This document shows, one piece after another, positions 49,475 through 58,625 of a stretch of DNA of 64,000 nucleotides. This DNA comes from Anaerobiospirillum sp. NML120448. GTDB taxonomy: Bacteria; Pseudomonadota; Gammaproteobacteria; Enterobacterales; Succinivibrionaceae. Positions within the stretch are counted from its first letter, which is position 1, and every line of letters begins with the position of its first letter. A program made the position numbers and the translations under genes. Location: assembly GCF_023050945.1 (NCBI RefSeq), contig NZ_JALKIM010000007.1:26179-90178 (forward strand). The letters are read 5' to 3'. The notes below the pieces were generated by a model, which worked only from the letters and a program-made list of their open reading frames with translations, ran no database searches and had not been told where the DNA came from.

Positions 49475-49518
49475 TAAAAAAAGCCGCCCCTAGTATTGCT
49501 ACTAAGGAGCGGCTTTTT
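49475..49518. terminator. Bidirectional terminator after xerD
   Basis: On the minus strand AAAAAGCCGC pairs with GCGGCTTTTT, extended by CCTTAGT/ACTAGGG with mismatches, and followed by T residues. A second GC-rich hairpin (AGCGC/GCGCT series, 49520-49560) lies between it and the xerD stop. Confidence 0.85.
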
Positions 49519-49564
49519 AAAGCGCAGGAGCAGCGCTGCGAGCGCATAGGCGCTTTTTTTGTAC

Positions 49565-50491
49565 TTAGGCTTTAGGATGTGCTTTTTCGTAAACTTGGTG
49601 CATACGAGCTAAAGCCACATGAGTATAGATTTGAGTGGTAGATAACCTTGAGTGACCTAATAACATTTGCAAGGCTCTTAAATCAGCATCATGATTTAAT
49701 AAATGGGTAGCAAAAGCATGTCTAAAAGAGTGAGGGGATGGCGCATTCTCCATACCTATTTGTTTGGCATAAACTTTTACTCGATACCAAAAAGCAATTC
49801 TGGTCATAGGATGAGGAACATTAGCATCATTGACCTTATTAGAGATAAAGACATAAGGGGAGCTATTATCAGGATCCTTGATGGTACGACCGCTTTTAAT
49901 ATAAGTATCAACCCAATAACAAGCAGCATCAGTCATAGGAATCATACGTTGCTTGTTACCTTTACCTGAGATAATTAAATACTGATCTGTAAGATGCATG
50001 TCCTCAAACTTTAATTGGCATAACTCACTAACACGCAAGCCACAGGCGTACAAAAGCTCAAACATAGCTCGATCACGCAAGCCAATATAAGTTGATAAAT
50101 CAGGGGCACTTAAAAAAGAAGAGACCAAGTTCTCACTCATTACTTTAGGCAGAGCCAGACTTCTTTTGGAAAGCTCAATAAAGTTCATAGGGTTATCCTC
50201 ACGAACACCCTCTAAACGTAAGAACTTTACAAAATTATTGATAGAAGTATAGAAGTGCCTAATAGTGATACTGCTAGTACCCTCATTAATGCGATACTCA
50301 AAATACTCTCGTACATCATCGCTATTAAATAAGGTTAAGGAAATATCGTGTTCAGCTAAGTAACACAAGAATCCTTTGACATCACTGCAATAGGAAAATT
50401 GAGAATTTTCAGATAGTCCCTTTTCCAAAGCTAGATAATCTACAAAAGCAATGAGCCACTTGGCTAGCTCATCACTTATCTTATCGCTCAA
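49565..50491 (-). CDS. xerD: Site-specific tyrosine recombinase XerD
   Basis: Resolves chromosome dimers at dif together with XerC and FtsK. The catalytic set is complete: Arg153 (GLRVSEL), Lys177 (GKGNKQR), His254 and Arg257 (HSFRHAFATHLL), His280 (LLGHS) and Tyr289 (TQIYTHV). The C-terminal half (NHDADLRALQMLLGHSRLSTTQIYTHVA and a final HPKA) matches XerD better than XerC. The 308 residues compare with 298 in E. coli. It follows a lipoprotein gene by 31 nt on the same strand, probably an operon. Confidence 0.92.
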   Translation of the reverse strand: MSDKISDELAKWLIAFVDYLALEKGLSENSQFSYCSDVKGFLCYLAEHDISLTLFNSDDVREYFEYRINEGTSSITIRHFYTSINNFVKFLRLEGVREDNPMNFIELSKRSLALPKVMSENLVSSFLSAPDLSTYIGLRDRAMFELLYACGLRVSELCQLKFEDMHLTDQYLIISGKGNKQRMIPMTDAACYWVDTYIKSGRTIKDPDNSSPYVFISNKVNDANVPHPMTRIAFWYRVKVYAKQIGMENAPSPHSFRHAFATHLLNHDADLRALQMLLGHSRLSTTQIYTHVALARMHQVYEKAHPKA

Positions 50492-50522
50492 AACTTAGCC
50501 CTCTTATTTAATGTTAGCAATT

Positions 50523-51110
50523 TTAGTTTTTAGGAACGCTAAACTCACGCTCAATCTCGGCTTTAATCAGCTCTTCGGCAGTAGTAAGCTTGCCATCTTC
50601 TAATTGATTTACCGAAACATAAGGCACATCATGGTCTAACATAATGCAAAAACGATAGATACCATCGCTATCCGCTTCATAACGAATTTCTTCAAAACGT
50701 GACTTTGGATTTAAGAGTAACTTAGCAGAGCCAGCTCTTAATACCCCAGGAGGCACAGCAAATCCAAAGTTAGTGCCATTAGTCCAGCTAGCATCAGCAA
50801 ACTTAAACTTATATGGTGACCAGTCAGAGCGTAATGGTGCTAAAGCGCAATACTCATTATCACTAATTTTTCTTAAGCGATAAGCTCTTTGAACGCCGTA
50901 GTCATTCATTTCACCACGCAAATAAATAGCTTTGCCCTTAAAAATAGGATGATCTAAAGCATCAGCCTCGACTTGAGAGAGCTCAGTTTGAGGGGCAACA
51001 GTAGCCGCCTTTGGATCATCTTTGACCTCCTCAGAGCTTTGACAAGCACTTAGAGCTATAGCTAAAAATGGGATGCCCAACCACCAAGCTTTAATTTTTA
51101 AATTTTTCAA
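50523..51110 (-). CDS. Lipoprotein with a carbohydrate-binding-like (E-set) domain
   Basis: A 195-residue lipoprotein: the signal sequence ends in LSAC (Cys23), followed by a flexible acidic linker to about 55. The rest contains IYLRGEMNDYG, then KFADASWTNGTNFG and IYRFCIMLDHDVPYVSV. This is the pattern of the immunoglobulin-like CBM20/CBM48-type domains found in pullulanase and amylase accessory regions. No catalytic domain is present. It probably sits in the outer membrane and may bind glycans, which is inference. It is upstream of xerD in the same transcription unit. Confidence 0.7.
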   Translation of the reverse strand: MKNLKIKAWWLGIPFLAIALSACQSSEEVKDDPKAATVAPQTELSQVEADALDHPIFKGKAIYLRGEMNDYGVQRAYRLRKISDNEYCALAPLRSDWSPYKFKFADASWTNGTNFGFAVPPGVLRAGSAKLLLNPKSRFEEIRYEADSDGIYRFCIMLDHDVPYVSVNQLEDGKLTTAEELIKAEIEREFSVPKN

Positions 51111-51298
51111 TTTACACCATCCCTTGCAACTTAATCATAAAAGGTCAAATGAAATTAAAACGAAACAGTAAGTAATATTACAAGTTAATATCAGCCTTTG
51201 CTTATTTTAATCTACTAAATCTCAATTAGCTCTTACATCGCTGCTCTTAATCTCTTATTATTAACTATCTTTGCAATGAAAATATCAAGGAGCTCTCA

Positions 51299-52063
51299 AT
51301 GTTAAAGGTTGGCTTAACAGGTAATATTGCCTGTGGTAAAAGTTTTATAGGTAAGCTCTTTAGTCTCTACGGAGTTAGGATTATCGACAGCGATATGATC
51401 GCCCGTGAAGTTGTGTTACCTAATTCACCTACCTTAAATAAAATAGTTGAGTTCTTTGGCAGAGAAATTTTACTACCAGACGGCTCTTTAAATAGAGCTC
51501 AATTAAGAGCCATGGTCTTTGCTGATAAAAATAAGCTAGCTAAGCTTAATGAGATCATTCATCCTGCTATTCATCAGCGTACTCTTGAGCTTTGCAATCA
51601 ATGTGCTCAAGGGCAACCTTTAGATCCTAACTATATTAACTTTTGTCGCCAACAAGAGGCTCTTAAATCTCAAAATAGCAATCAATTTAGCGATGTTGCT
51701 AGTGATGAGGGAAAGATTGCTCTGTGCGAGCCTTTAGATCCTAAATATGTGATTACTCCCGAGCAACGACCTCCTTACATTATTCTTGATATACCTTTAT
51801 TATTTGAAAACCACTTAGAGCATATGGTCGACACTATTTTAGTGGTCGATGCTGCTATTGAAACGCAAATTTTTAGAATTATTAATCGTGATCACTGCAC
51901 CAAAGAGGTTGCTCAAAACATCATTGATAAACAGTTAAGTCGCGATTATAAGCTAAACCATGCTGATGACATCATTCAAACAGATATTTTAAGCATAGAT
52001 GAAAAGCGTCAACACGTGCTAAACTTACATATTAAATATCTTGCCAGTTCACAAGATTTTTAA
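51299..52063 (+). CDS. coaE: Dephospho-CoA kinase with an internal insert
   Basis: Phosphorylates dephospho-CoA, the last step of coenzyme A synthesis. The P-loop GNIACGKS is at 8-15, IDSDMIAREVV follows at about 30, and LDIPLLFEN and VVDAAIETQIFRIINRD complete the fold. At 254 residues it is about 50 longer than E. coli CoaE (206). The excess is a polar Gln/Asn/Ser-rich insert at about 103-155, just before the LDIPLLFE strand, that starts and ends with a similar LDPNY/LDPKY motif. A strong AAGGAG precedes the ATG. It leads the coaE-zapD-yacG cluster conserved in gammaproteobacteria. Confidence 0.95.
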   Translation: MLKVGLTGNIACGKSFIGKLFSLYGVRIIDSDMIAREVVLPNSPTLNKIVEFFGREILLPDGSLNRAQLRAMVFADKNKLAKLNEIIHPAIHQRTLELCNQCAQGQPLDPNYINFCRQQEALKSQNSNQFSDVASDEGKIALCEPLDPKYVITPEQRPPYIILDIPLLFENHLEHMVDTILVVDAAIETQIFRIINRDHCTKEVAQNIIDKQLSRDYKLNHADDIIQTDILSIDEKRQHVLNLHIKYLASSQDF

Positions 52064-52214
52064 AATTGTGGGGTTTTATTATAAGCCCAGCACTGAATTA
52101 TTTAACAAAACCATAGCTTTAGCAGCATTTTAACTGCTAAGCACGAATTTTTATGGACTTAAGTTAGTGCTTAAGTTCTTTTGATAGCCCAAGCTAAACA
52201 AAAAGAATCAACTT

Positions 52215-52961
52215 ATGTTTGTTTACGATTTTCCATTAAGTCCAAAAGCCCGAACTTACTTAAAGTTTGAAGCTATTTTCAATCGCCTGCAAGAAAGTGC
52301 GGACTTAAATACCAATGCCGAAACGCTTAGCTTGTTAAGAGGGCTAATTGACTTTATTGATTTGCTTGACGGTTCAGGAACCTTGAAAATTGAACTAGGC
52401 AAGGATCTCGATAAGCTTTCTAACAAATTAAAGAATTGGCAAAACAACCCAGAGGCAGATCAGGGTTTAATTAGCGAGCTGCTTGAGCAAATTAACGAAT
52501 CACATAAAGCTTTAAATAACTTCACTCGCCAGCGTACTGTTTTGCAGAACGATCCTATTATCGAGAGTATTAAGACTAGGTTTTTGACACCATCAGGTAT
52601 CAATTGCTTTGATACTCCTTTATTTATTTTTTGGTCTAATCTTGATCGTGAAGAAAAGATTGAGACAGCCTCTGTGTGGCTCAAAGAATTAGATTGCATT
52701 CGTATTCCTATTACTTGCATCTTAAACTTGTGGCGACTCTTTTCTGATTACCAATCACGAGTGGCTATTAATGGCTTTATGCAAGAAACCTCTGAACCTT
52801 GCGAACTAATTGAAATCAAATACCCAAAACATGTTCGTGGCTACCCTGTAGTAAGTGGCTTCCAATCCAATATTAATGTACGCTTCTTCCCTTATGTAAA
52901 GGGCGCTCCTGTAGGCGATATTACTTTTGAGTTGGCTTATGTTAGAGGTGGTATCAATTGA
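52215..52961 (+). CDS. zapD: Cell division protein ZapD
   Basis: Cross-links FtsZ filaments in the Z ring. The 248 residues match E. coli ZapD (247). DFPLSPKARTYLKFEAIFNRL at the N terminus, the helical FtsZ-binding core, and the C-terminal GFQSNINVRFFPY...GDITFELAYVRGG beta domain are recognisable. It follows coaE by 151 nt, and its stop codon overlaps the TTG start of yacG. Confidence 0.95.
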   Translation: MFVYDFPLSPKARTYLKFEAIFNRLQESADLNTNAETLSLLRGLIDFIDLLDGSGTLKIELGKDLDKLSNKLKNWQNNPEADQGLISELLEQINESHKALNNFTRQRTVLQNDPIIESIKTRFLTPSGINCFDTPLFIFWSNLDREEKIETASVWLKELDCIRIPITCILNLWRLFSDYQSRVAINGFMQETSEPCELIEIKYPKHVRGYPVVSGFQSNINVRFFPYVKGAPVGDITFELAYVRGGIN

Positions 52962-53278
52962 GTTTAAAAGACCTTTTACCTCCTGGCACTTATGATGAGA
53001 TTAAACAAGAGGCACATGACAATGCTAGTAGTGCACCTCAAAGCCCTAAAGGCCAAGGGCCTTTATTAGTCTCTTGCCCTTATTGCCATAAGCAAATTGT
53101 CTACTCAACTGACAATCCTTTTAGGCCATTTTGTTCTGAGCGTTGCAAAATGCTCGACTTAGGAGCCTGGGCCAATGAGGAACGTACCGTAGCTGGTAAT
53201 GATATCAATGTAGATGAGGATGCTGACTTATTAAACGATCCTAATCTGCCAGTTAGAAATCTTCCATCTCACGAGTAA
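52958..53278 (+). CDS. yacG: DNA gyrase inhibitor YacG (zinc protein), TTG start
   Basis: A small zinc-binding protein that in E. coli binds GyrB and inhibits gyrase. The zinc site CPYCHKQ...FCSERCKMLDLGAWANEE is complete. The TTG at 52958 overlaps the zapD stop as TTGA, and AGAGGTGG lies upstream, indicating translational coupling. At 106 residues it is longer than E. coli YacG (65) by about 40 N-terminal residues and a short tail. It is the last gene of the cluster and is followed by a terminator. Confidence 0.93.
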   Translation: MSLKDLLPPGTYDEIKQEAHDNASSAPQSPKGQGPLLVSCPYCHKQIVYSTDNPFRPFCSERCKMLDLGAWANEERTVAGNDINVDEDADLLNDPNLPVRNLPSHE

Positions 53279-53307
53279 TTAAGAGCTCAATACACTAATA
53301 AAACCAC

Positions 53308-53354
53308 AACGCCAGAGAGCACTAATTTTTAATAAGTACTCTCTGGCGTTTTGC
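53308..53354 (+). terminator. Intrinsic terminator after yacG
   Basis: A perfect 12-bp stem AACGCCAGAGAG/CTCTCTGGCGTT with a 19-nt loop, ending in TTTTG. Confidence 0.85.
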
Positions 53355-53703
53355 TATTACTCACAGCTCAGCTCAAGATAATGGTTATAGCCAGAGCCTG
53401 AACCAAGGCCAGGGCCAGGAGCCTGGTCATTGGCCTTTGGCCAAATCTTGGGCTTAGTCCCAAACTTAAGAGTAATGGGTAATCTAGTCACAGAGGGTAA
53501 GGTTAATTTAAATTATGCGCTTTGTGTTAAAATTCAGTACTTAACCTAAACCAAATTTCTGTATTAATTCTGAATTAAACTGATTTGGCTTTCTTTTGAG
53601 AGTTTAGTCAGTTTAGTTTAGTATGCCCTAAATACTTGGTGTCATATTAATTGTGCTAGCCAGTTTTAGTCCTTGGGTATGTTTTTTTACAAGGAAGTCT
53701 ACT
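53355..53703. other. Gap upstream of lptD with GCC-rich tract
   Basis: No gene. At 53388-53465 AGCC/GGCC words recur, with small palindromes CCAGGAGCCTGG and TTGGCCTTTGGCCAA. The following 53480-53690 is AT-rich and should hold the lptD promoter; no sigma-E consensus (GGAACTT/TCTGA) is evident. Confidence 0.45.
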
Positions 53704-56472
53704 TTGAAGCGCTCGACCTCATCTAAGCTACAGCTAAGTGCAATTGCTATTGCCGTAACTTGTGCCCTTTATGGCCCTAGTGTAGCTTTTGCCCAGAGTT
53801 CATCTCATAACTCCAGCAATCTTATGAACAGCTCTTTGTTATCATTAAACAATGAGCCTAATACTCATAAAGTATCCCAAAGCTTTGAGGTTCAAGTCCC
53901 TACAAGTTCCCCTATGAGTGTCATTAATAGTAATGCTACTCATATGCCTTTAGAGAACATTTCCTATAACAATGTTAACTCTAACTCCAAAGCTCAGAGC
54001 GTAAATGAGGCTAGGATTAAAAGACTTAGTGCTGTTACCAATTTTGCTAATGCTAGCTATAAGCTCATGGTAAATAATGCTACTACTGAGCAATACTTAG
54101 CTAATGAGCATTTAGCCGCTTCATCTACTTTTCCTTTGCGCCTTATTAACACTATCAAGAAAAATCCGTGGCAAGCAGCTCCTTTTATGCCAGTACAAGA
54201 CAAGGATTTATCTTGCTATTACGGCATTCCATCATATAAAGAGCCTTTAAATTATGACCATAATACTACCCCTGTAGATATTTCTGCTGATGAGGTTATT
54301 GGTAGTATTGATAATAAGGTCAGCTACAAGGGTGATGTTACTGTAATTCAAGGTGATAAGTTAATTAAGGCCGATGAGGCTCATTATGATGGCACCAAAG
54401 GCAGTGTTGAGGCTCAAGGTAATCTACTCTTTCAAGGCCCAGAGCTTACTGTAAATAGCCAAGGCCAAATTAAAAGCGACTTAACCAGCCAAATTACTAC
54501 TTTTTCTGATGCTACCTTCCAGCTTAATGGCTCGGTTGCTCGTGGCAGTGCGCAAATGATTACTGTCAATAACGAGGAAAAAACCTCTGTTATTGAAGAT
54601 TTATCTTTTAGCACTTGTCCTATTGACGATAACTCATGGAAAATCAAAGCCTCTCGTGTGGAGTTAGACCAAAACGAGTCCTTTGGTGATGCTTATGGTA
54701 ATGTCTTATATGTTAAAGACGTGCCTGTGTTCTATTTGCCTTATGTCAATTTCCCTATTACCAATGAGCGCAAGAGTGGTTTACTCTACCCAAATATTTC
54801 TATTAGCTCAGAAAATGGTTTTGACTATGAGCAGCCAATTTACTTCAATTTAGCGCCTAATTACGACTACACTTTAACCCCTCGCTTAATGACTAGGCGT
54901 GGTTTACTGTTGTCTAATGAGTTTAGATATATGCCTTTTGCCGATACTAAAGGACAATTGGCATTTGACTATATTTATGATGACAACAACTGGGCATTAT
55001 CTGAAAATTTTGATAATAACTACCGCTATTTCTTAAGATGGCAACATGAGTCTTATTTTTTCAATAAGGACTTATTCTTAACCATTGATTATCAAAAAGT
55101 ACGTAATAACGACTACGACTATTTAGATGATATTGGCGCTAATGGTACCAATGTTACAGATGATCATTTAAAGCAATCCTTTAAGATTTCCTATGATCGT
55201 CCTGCTTACAACTTATCTATTGAAGCTCGTGATTACCAAAGATTATTGCCAGAGTCTTTGATTTATTACCGTCCTTTTGCCATGTTGCCTCAGATTAAAG
55301 CTCAATACTATGATGCTTATGGCCCATTTACTTTTGATATCCAAGGCAATATGACTCAATTTACTAGTAACTCTGGCACTGAAACCTCCAGCCGTTTCCA
55401 AGCTACCAGATTACACTTTGAGCCAGATTTTGGTTACCAAATCTTCAATAATCGAGGCACCTCTATTAGTGCTAATGCCAAAGGATTTTTAACTCACTAC
55501 TCTCAAGATAGTCTTGATAGTATGCCAAGCTACTATAAAGACTCTTTAGGCTTTACTAGCCTTGCCGACTCTACAACTCGTGCCCTTTATTTATTGCAAT
55601 TAACAGGCAAGACCACACTAGAGCGCAAGGTTTTAGATTTGAGACATACTCAAACTCTTGAGCCAGAGATTAGATACCAATACATACCTTATGAAGACCA
55701 AAATGATATTGCTCTTTACGACACTACCAATAGAATGAGCGATTACTACTCTAATTTCTCATCCAATCACTTTACTGGTTATGATCGTATTGCTGATTTA
55801 AACAATATTACTTTTGGCCTGACCTCACGTCTGCTTGATGCTCATGATCGTGAATTAATGCGTTTTGGTATTTCACAAACTTACTCTTTTGTACCATCAC
55901 GTGTTACTTTAAACCCTAATGACCCTAAGAACCTTTATCCACGTAGCCCATTGTCTGCATTCTTTAATGCCAACCCACTACCTGGATTAACTACTCATGC
56001 GTCTGTTACCTACAACAATGAAACCAATTCGGTATCAGCATGGAACGCTATGGCTCGTTACCGTAATGAAAATGGCCTTCTGGTTCAGGTAAGTTATCGT
56101 TTTGCCGACGATGGCAATCGCTCTTTTGACAATGATATTGTGGACTTAAGTCAGTTAGGTTTAGTAACTCAAATTCCGCTACATGATAAGCTTAGTTTAA
56201 CTTTAGCCACCTACCAAGACGTAAAGCAAGATAATAATATCGACTCTAAAGTTGCTCTTAAATATGAAGAGTGCTGCTGGTCTGTTGCTTTCGTTTACGA
56301 AAATTACAACTCTTGTGATTGGGACTCTTTAACCCAAGAAAAAGATCACCGTGTAGGTATCCAATTTGAGTTCAAGGGCGTTGGTGCTGTTAATGTAACA
56401 GGAAGCGCTGATAAGAACTTTACTAATACTCACTTACTTAACAACTTTGACCCAACTAATTTAAGTCAATAG
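53704..56472 (+). CDS. lptD: LPS-assembly outer membrane protein LptD, TTG start
   Basis: The outer-membrane barrel that, with LptE, inserts lipopolysaccharide into the outer leaflet. The TTG at 53704 has AAGGAA seven bases upstream and opens a proper signal peptide (KRSTSSKLQLSAIAIAVTCAL...AFA); an in-frame GTG at 53653 lies outside that arrangement. A Ser/Asn-rich stretch (about 30-165 of the mature region) precedes the periplasmic OstA domain (DISADEVIGSIDNKVSYKGDV). The C-terminal two thirds are Tyr/Phe/Asp-rich barrel. The conserved cysteines are present: LSCYYG, FSTCPIDD and the adjacent pair EECCW. The 922 residues exceed E. coli's 784. It heads lptD-surA-pdxA. Confidence 0.95.
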   Translation: MKRSTSSKLQLSAIAIAVTCALYGPSVAFAQSSSHNSSNLMNSSLLSLNNEPNTHKVSQSFEVQVPTSSPMSVINSNATHMPLENISYNNVNSNSKAQSVNEARIKRLSAVTNFANASYKLMVNNATTEQYLANEHLAASSTFPLRLINTIKKNPWQAAPFMPVQDKDLSCYYGIPSYKEPLNYDHNTTPVDISADEVIGSIDNKVSYKGDVTVIQGDKLIKADEAHYDGTKGSVEAQGNLLFQGPELTVNSQGQIKSDLTSQITTFSDATFQLNGSVARGSAQMITVNNEEKTSVIEDLSFSTCPIDDNSWKIKASRVELDQNESFGDAYGNVLYVKDVPVFYLPYVNFPITNERKSGLLYPNISISSENGFDYEQPIYFNLAPNYDYTLTPRLMTRRGLLLSNEFRYMPFADTKGQLAFDYIYDDNNWALSENFDNNYRYFLRWQHESYFFNKDLFLTIDYQKVRNNDYDYLDDIGANGTNVTDDHLKQSFKISYDRPAYNLSIEARDYQRLLPESLIYYRPFAMLPQIKAQYYDAYGPFTFDIQGNMTQFTSNSGTETSSRFQATRLHFEPDFGYQIFNNRGTSISANAKGFLTHYSQDSLDSMPSYYKDSLGFTSLADSTTRALYLLQLTGKTTLERKVLDLRHTQTLEPEIRYQYIPYEDQNDIALYDTTNRMSDYYSNFSSNHFTGYDRIADLNNITFGLTSRLLDAHDRELMRFGISQTYSFVPSRVTLNPNDPKNLYPRSPLSAFFNANPLPGLTTHASVTYNNETNSVSAWNAMARYRNENGLLVQVSYRFADDGNRSFDNDIVDLSQLGLVTQIPLHDKLSLTLATYQDVKQDNNIDSKVALKYEECCWSVAFVYENYNSCDWDSLTQEKDHRVGIQFEFKGVGAVNVTGSADKNFTNTHLLNNFDPTNLSQ

Positions 56473-56587
56473 TTGTAGTTAAGGTTTCTAAAACCAAGCC
56501 TTTGCGCTTGGCTTTTATTATCTAGTTAAGTTTAAGCTAAGTTTCCCCAAATATAATTGGTTTAATTTTTCTCCATTGGGTGCTTTA

Positions 56588-56596
56588 TGCTAGAAT
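56588..56596 (+). promoter_or_regulatory. Extended -10 promoter for surA
   Basis: TGCTAGAAT fits TGnTAnAAT and lies 38 nt before the surA start, in the 161-nt gap after lptD. No clear -35 is present. Confidence 0.4.
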
Positions 56597-56633
56597 TTAG
56601 CACACATATTAATACGCCCATTGCTATTATGAG

Positions 56634-57995
56634 ATGTCCAAGATGTTATTGAGCAAGATTAATAAATCAATTCTAGCCACTATTACCGCAGTGACCTTTG
56701 GGACACTGATTTCATCAGCTTCTGCTAATGAGGTTTACCTGGACTCTACAGCGGCTGTAGTTAACTCTGATATCGTGCTACAAAGCGAGCTTAATGCCGC
56801 TCAAGCTAATGTCGAGCGCAACTTCAAGCAACGTGGCGCTAAAGTAGACCCTATTAATGCCCGTAGAGCCGCTTTAGAGCAGTTAATTACTCGCTCTATT
56901 ATTTTACAAATGGGCAAACAATACGGCTTAACTTTAACTGATACCCAAATTAATCAGTCTCTAGCACAAGCTGCAATGCGCAATAATACCTCCCCTGAGG
57001 CTATTTTAAAGAGCTTTGGCAATGTTGATGAGGCTACTGCCCGTCAAATGTATGCCGATGAGGTTATTATTGGTGAAGTTCGTAATGGTCAGGTTAAGCG
57101 TCGTGTACGTATTTCCGATGCTGAGGTGGCTTTATTAGCTAAGACTTTACGTGACATTGGCTCTATTGAGCCAAGCTACCACTTAGCTCAAATTATCTTA
57201 CCTTTGGACACCAATGCTAGCGGTGCTCAAGTAAATAAAGTTACTGCTATTGCTAACTCCATTAAGTCTCAAGCCCGTAATGGTGCTGACTTTAATGCCT
57301 TAGCAGCCCAATATGCTCAAGGCTCATCAGCTGCTCAAGGCGGTGATTTAGGCTATATTCCAGAAAGCCAAGTGCCAGTTCCTTTCTTACCTGCTTTATT
57401 AAAGGCAAAAGATGGTGATGTAATTGGCCCTATCCGCTCTCCTTTTGGCTTGCACTTAATTAAGCTCTTTGATGTAACTAATCAGGCCGTTGAACCTGTT
57501 ACTACTTACAAGGCTAAGCACATTTTATTAACTACCTCTGTGATCTTCTCTGATGAGGCAGCTTATAACCAATTAGATGCTTTACGTCGTAGCATCGAAA
57601 AAGGCTCTATTTCCTTTGCTCAGGCTGCCAAGAAATACTCAGAAGATACTGGCTCTGCCTCTTTAGGTGGTGAACTTGGTTATGCCCCAGCTAGCCGTTA
57701 TGATCCAGGCTTTGCTCAAGGCTTAGTAGCTCTTAATGTCGGCCAAATCTCCAAGCCAATTAAGTCCTCCTTTGGCTGGCACTTAATTTATCTTGAGGAT
57801 AAGAAGATTGATAAAGACAGCGAAGAGGCTTACAAGCAACGTGCTTACGAGTTAATCTACCGCCGTCTCTTTGCCGAAGAGTCCCAGGCTTGGGAGCGTG
57901 ATATTCGCAGCTCTGCTTACGTTAAGGTTACCGATCCTACCTTAGTTCAAGCAGGTGCCAATCAAGGCATTGACTCAACTAATGTCAATTTATAA
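56634..57995 (+). CDS. surA: Periplasmic chaperone and peptidyl-prolyl isomerase SurA
   Basis: Escorts outer-membrane proteins, including LptD, through the periplasm. A signal peptide ends near residue 32 (SSASA|NEVYLDS). The N-terminal chaperone domain (AAVVNSDIVLQSELNAA) is followed by two parvulin domains (about 175-275 and 290-400), each with the G-G-x-L-G motif (QGGDLGYIP and LGGELGYAP) and FGLHLIKL/FGWHLIYL. The 453 residues compare with 428 in E. coli. The start ATGTCCAAGATG offers two in-frame ATGs; neither has a strong Shine-Dalgarno. Confidence 0.96.
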   Translation: MSKMLLSKINKSILATITAVTFGTLISSASANEVYLDSTAAVVNSDIVLQSELNAAQANVERNFKQRGAKVDPINARRAALEQLITRSIILQMGKQYGLTLTDTQINQSLAQAAMRNNTSPEAILKSFGNVDEATARQMYADEVIIGEVRNGQVKRRVRISDAEVALLAKTLRDIGSIEPSYHLAQIILPLDTNASGAQVNKVTAIANSIKSQARNGADFNALAAQYAQGSSAAQGGDLGYIPESQVPVPFLPALLKAKDGDVIGPIRSPFGLHLIKLFDVTNQAVEPVTTYKAKHILLTTSVIFSDEAAYNQLDALRRSIEKGSISFAQAAKKYSEDTGSASLGGELGYAPASRYDPGFAQGLVALNVGQISKPIKSSFGWHLIYLEDKKIDKDSEEAYKQRAYELIYRRLFAEESQAWERDIRSSAYVKVTDPTLVQAGANQGIDSTNVNL

Positions 57996-58078
57996 TAGCT
58001 AACCGAATCCTACTAAAATAGGAGATTGTGCAAGGTTAATCCTACTTTGCACTGGATATGAAAAAGAGTTATACCAAG

Positions 58079-58107
58079 AGCCTAAGCCCAGTGCTTAGGC
58101 TTTTTTT
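58079..58107 (+). terminator. Intrinsic terminator after surA
   Basis: A perfect 9-bp stem AGCCTAAGC/GCTTAGGCT around CCAGT ends in seven T. It separates surA from pdxA, which in E. coli share an operon. Confidence 0.92.
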
Positions 58108-58562
58108 ATCCCTGCTCCCCACCACTGCACCCCAACCTTCCATCCCCAGCGCCTCGCCCATACACTCCACGGCCCTGCAATCCACGGCCCTGCGCCTCAA
58201 CCACAAATCCCAAGGCTTAGCTCTCTATCCTTCATGCCTTACCGCCCAGCGCTCAGCGCCCAAGCCCTCAACCAAGTCAAACCCAGCTAAGCGCCACTAA
58301 GATGTGTCATGCTCAGATGTGTCTTGCCATGCCAAGACAACCACCATTAGTCCTTGTACTAACTGCTCCTCCAGCCTCTGCACTGCATAAGCTCCTGCGT
58401 AGTATTGTTTTGCGCTGTTAGACGATGCTATGCAATACAAGGCAAGGAAATGCGCCCTTGTAGGTACGCTTTGTAGCTAGCAAATTGATTTTGAGTTTAG
58501 CTGCTAAGAGCGCTCATAATGGGGCATGATTAGGCATTAGTGCTCTAAGTACCATCACGCTA
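58108..58562 (+). other. C-rich, G-poor tract and spacer between surA and pdxA
   Basis: From 58108 to about 58300 the plus strand is strongly C-rich and G-poor, with repeated CCACGGCCCTGC words (58168 and 58183), GCGC-containing words and many CC runs. The composition resembles rut sequence for Rho. An 80-codon open frame crosses it, but starts inside the surA terminator hairpin and encodes low-complexity Pro/Ser/Thr, so I do not call it a gene. The rest shows no feature. Confidence 0.5.
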
Positions 58563-58592
58563 TTGCTAAGCTAATAGGGCTGTTCCTATAAT
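58563..58592 (+). promoter_or_regulatory. Candidate sigma-70 promoter for pdxA
   Basis: TTGCTA (58563-58568) and a perfect TATAAT (58587-58592) are separated by 18 nt and lie 34 nt upstream of the pdxA start. Confidence 0.5.
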
Positions 58593-58625
58593 AATTAGCA
58601 ATCTAACTATCGCAGGTTTTTTGCT

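Noticed and set aside
49565..50491. XerC or a phage/integron integrase
   Set aside because: The full C-terminal sequence follows XerD closely and there are no attachment sites or phage genes around it.
58058..58300. 80-codon Pro/Ser/Thr-rich open frame after surA
   Set aside because: It runs through the surA terminator hairpin and the C-rich tract, so it is very unlikely to be transcribed or translated.
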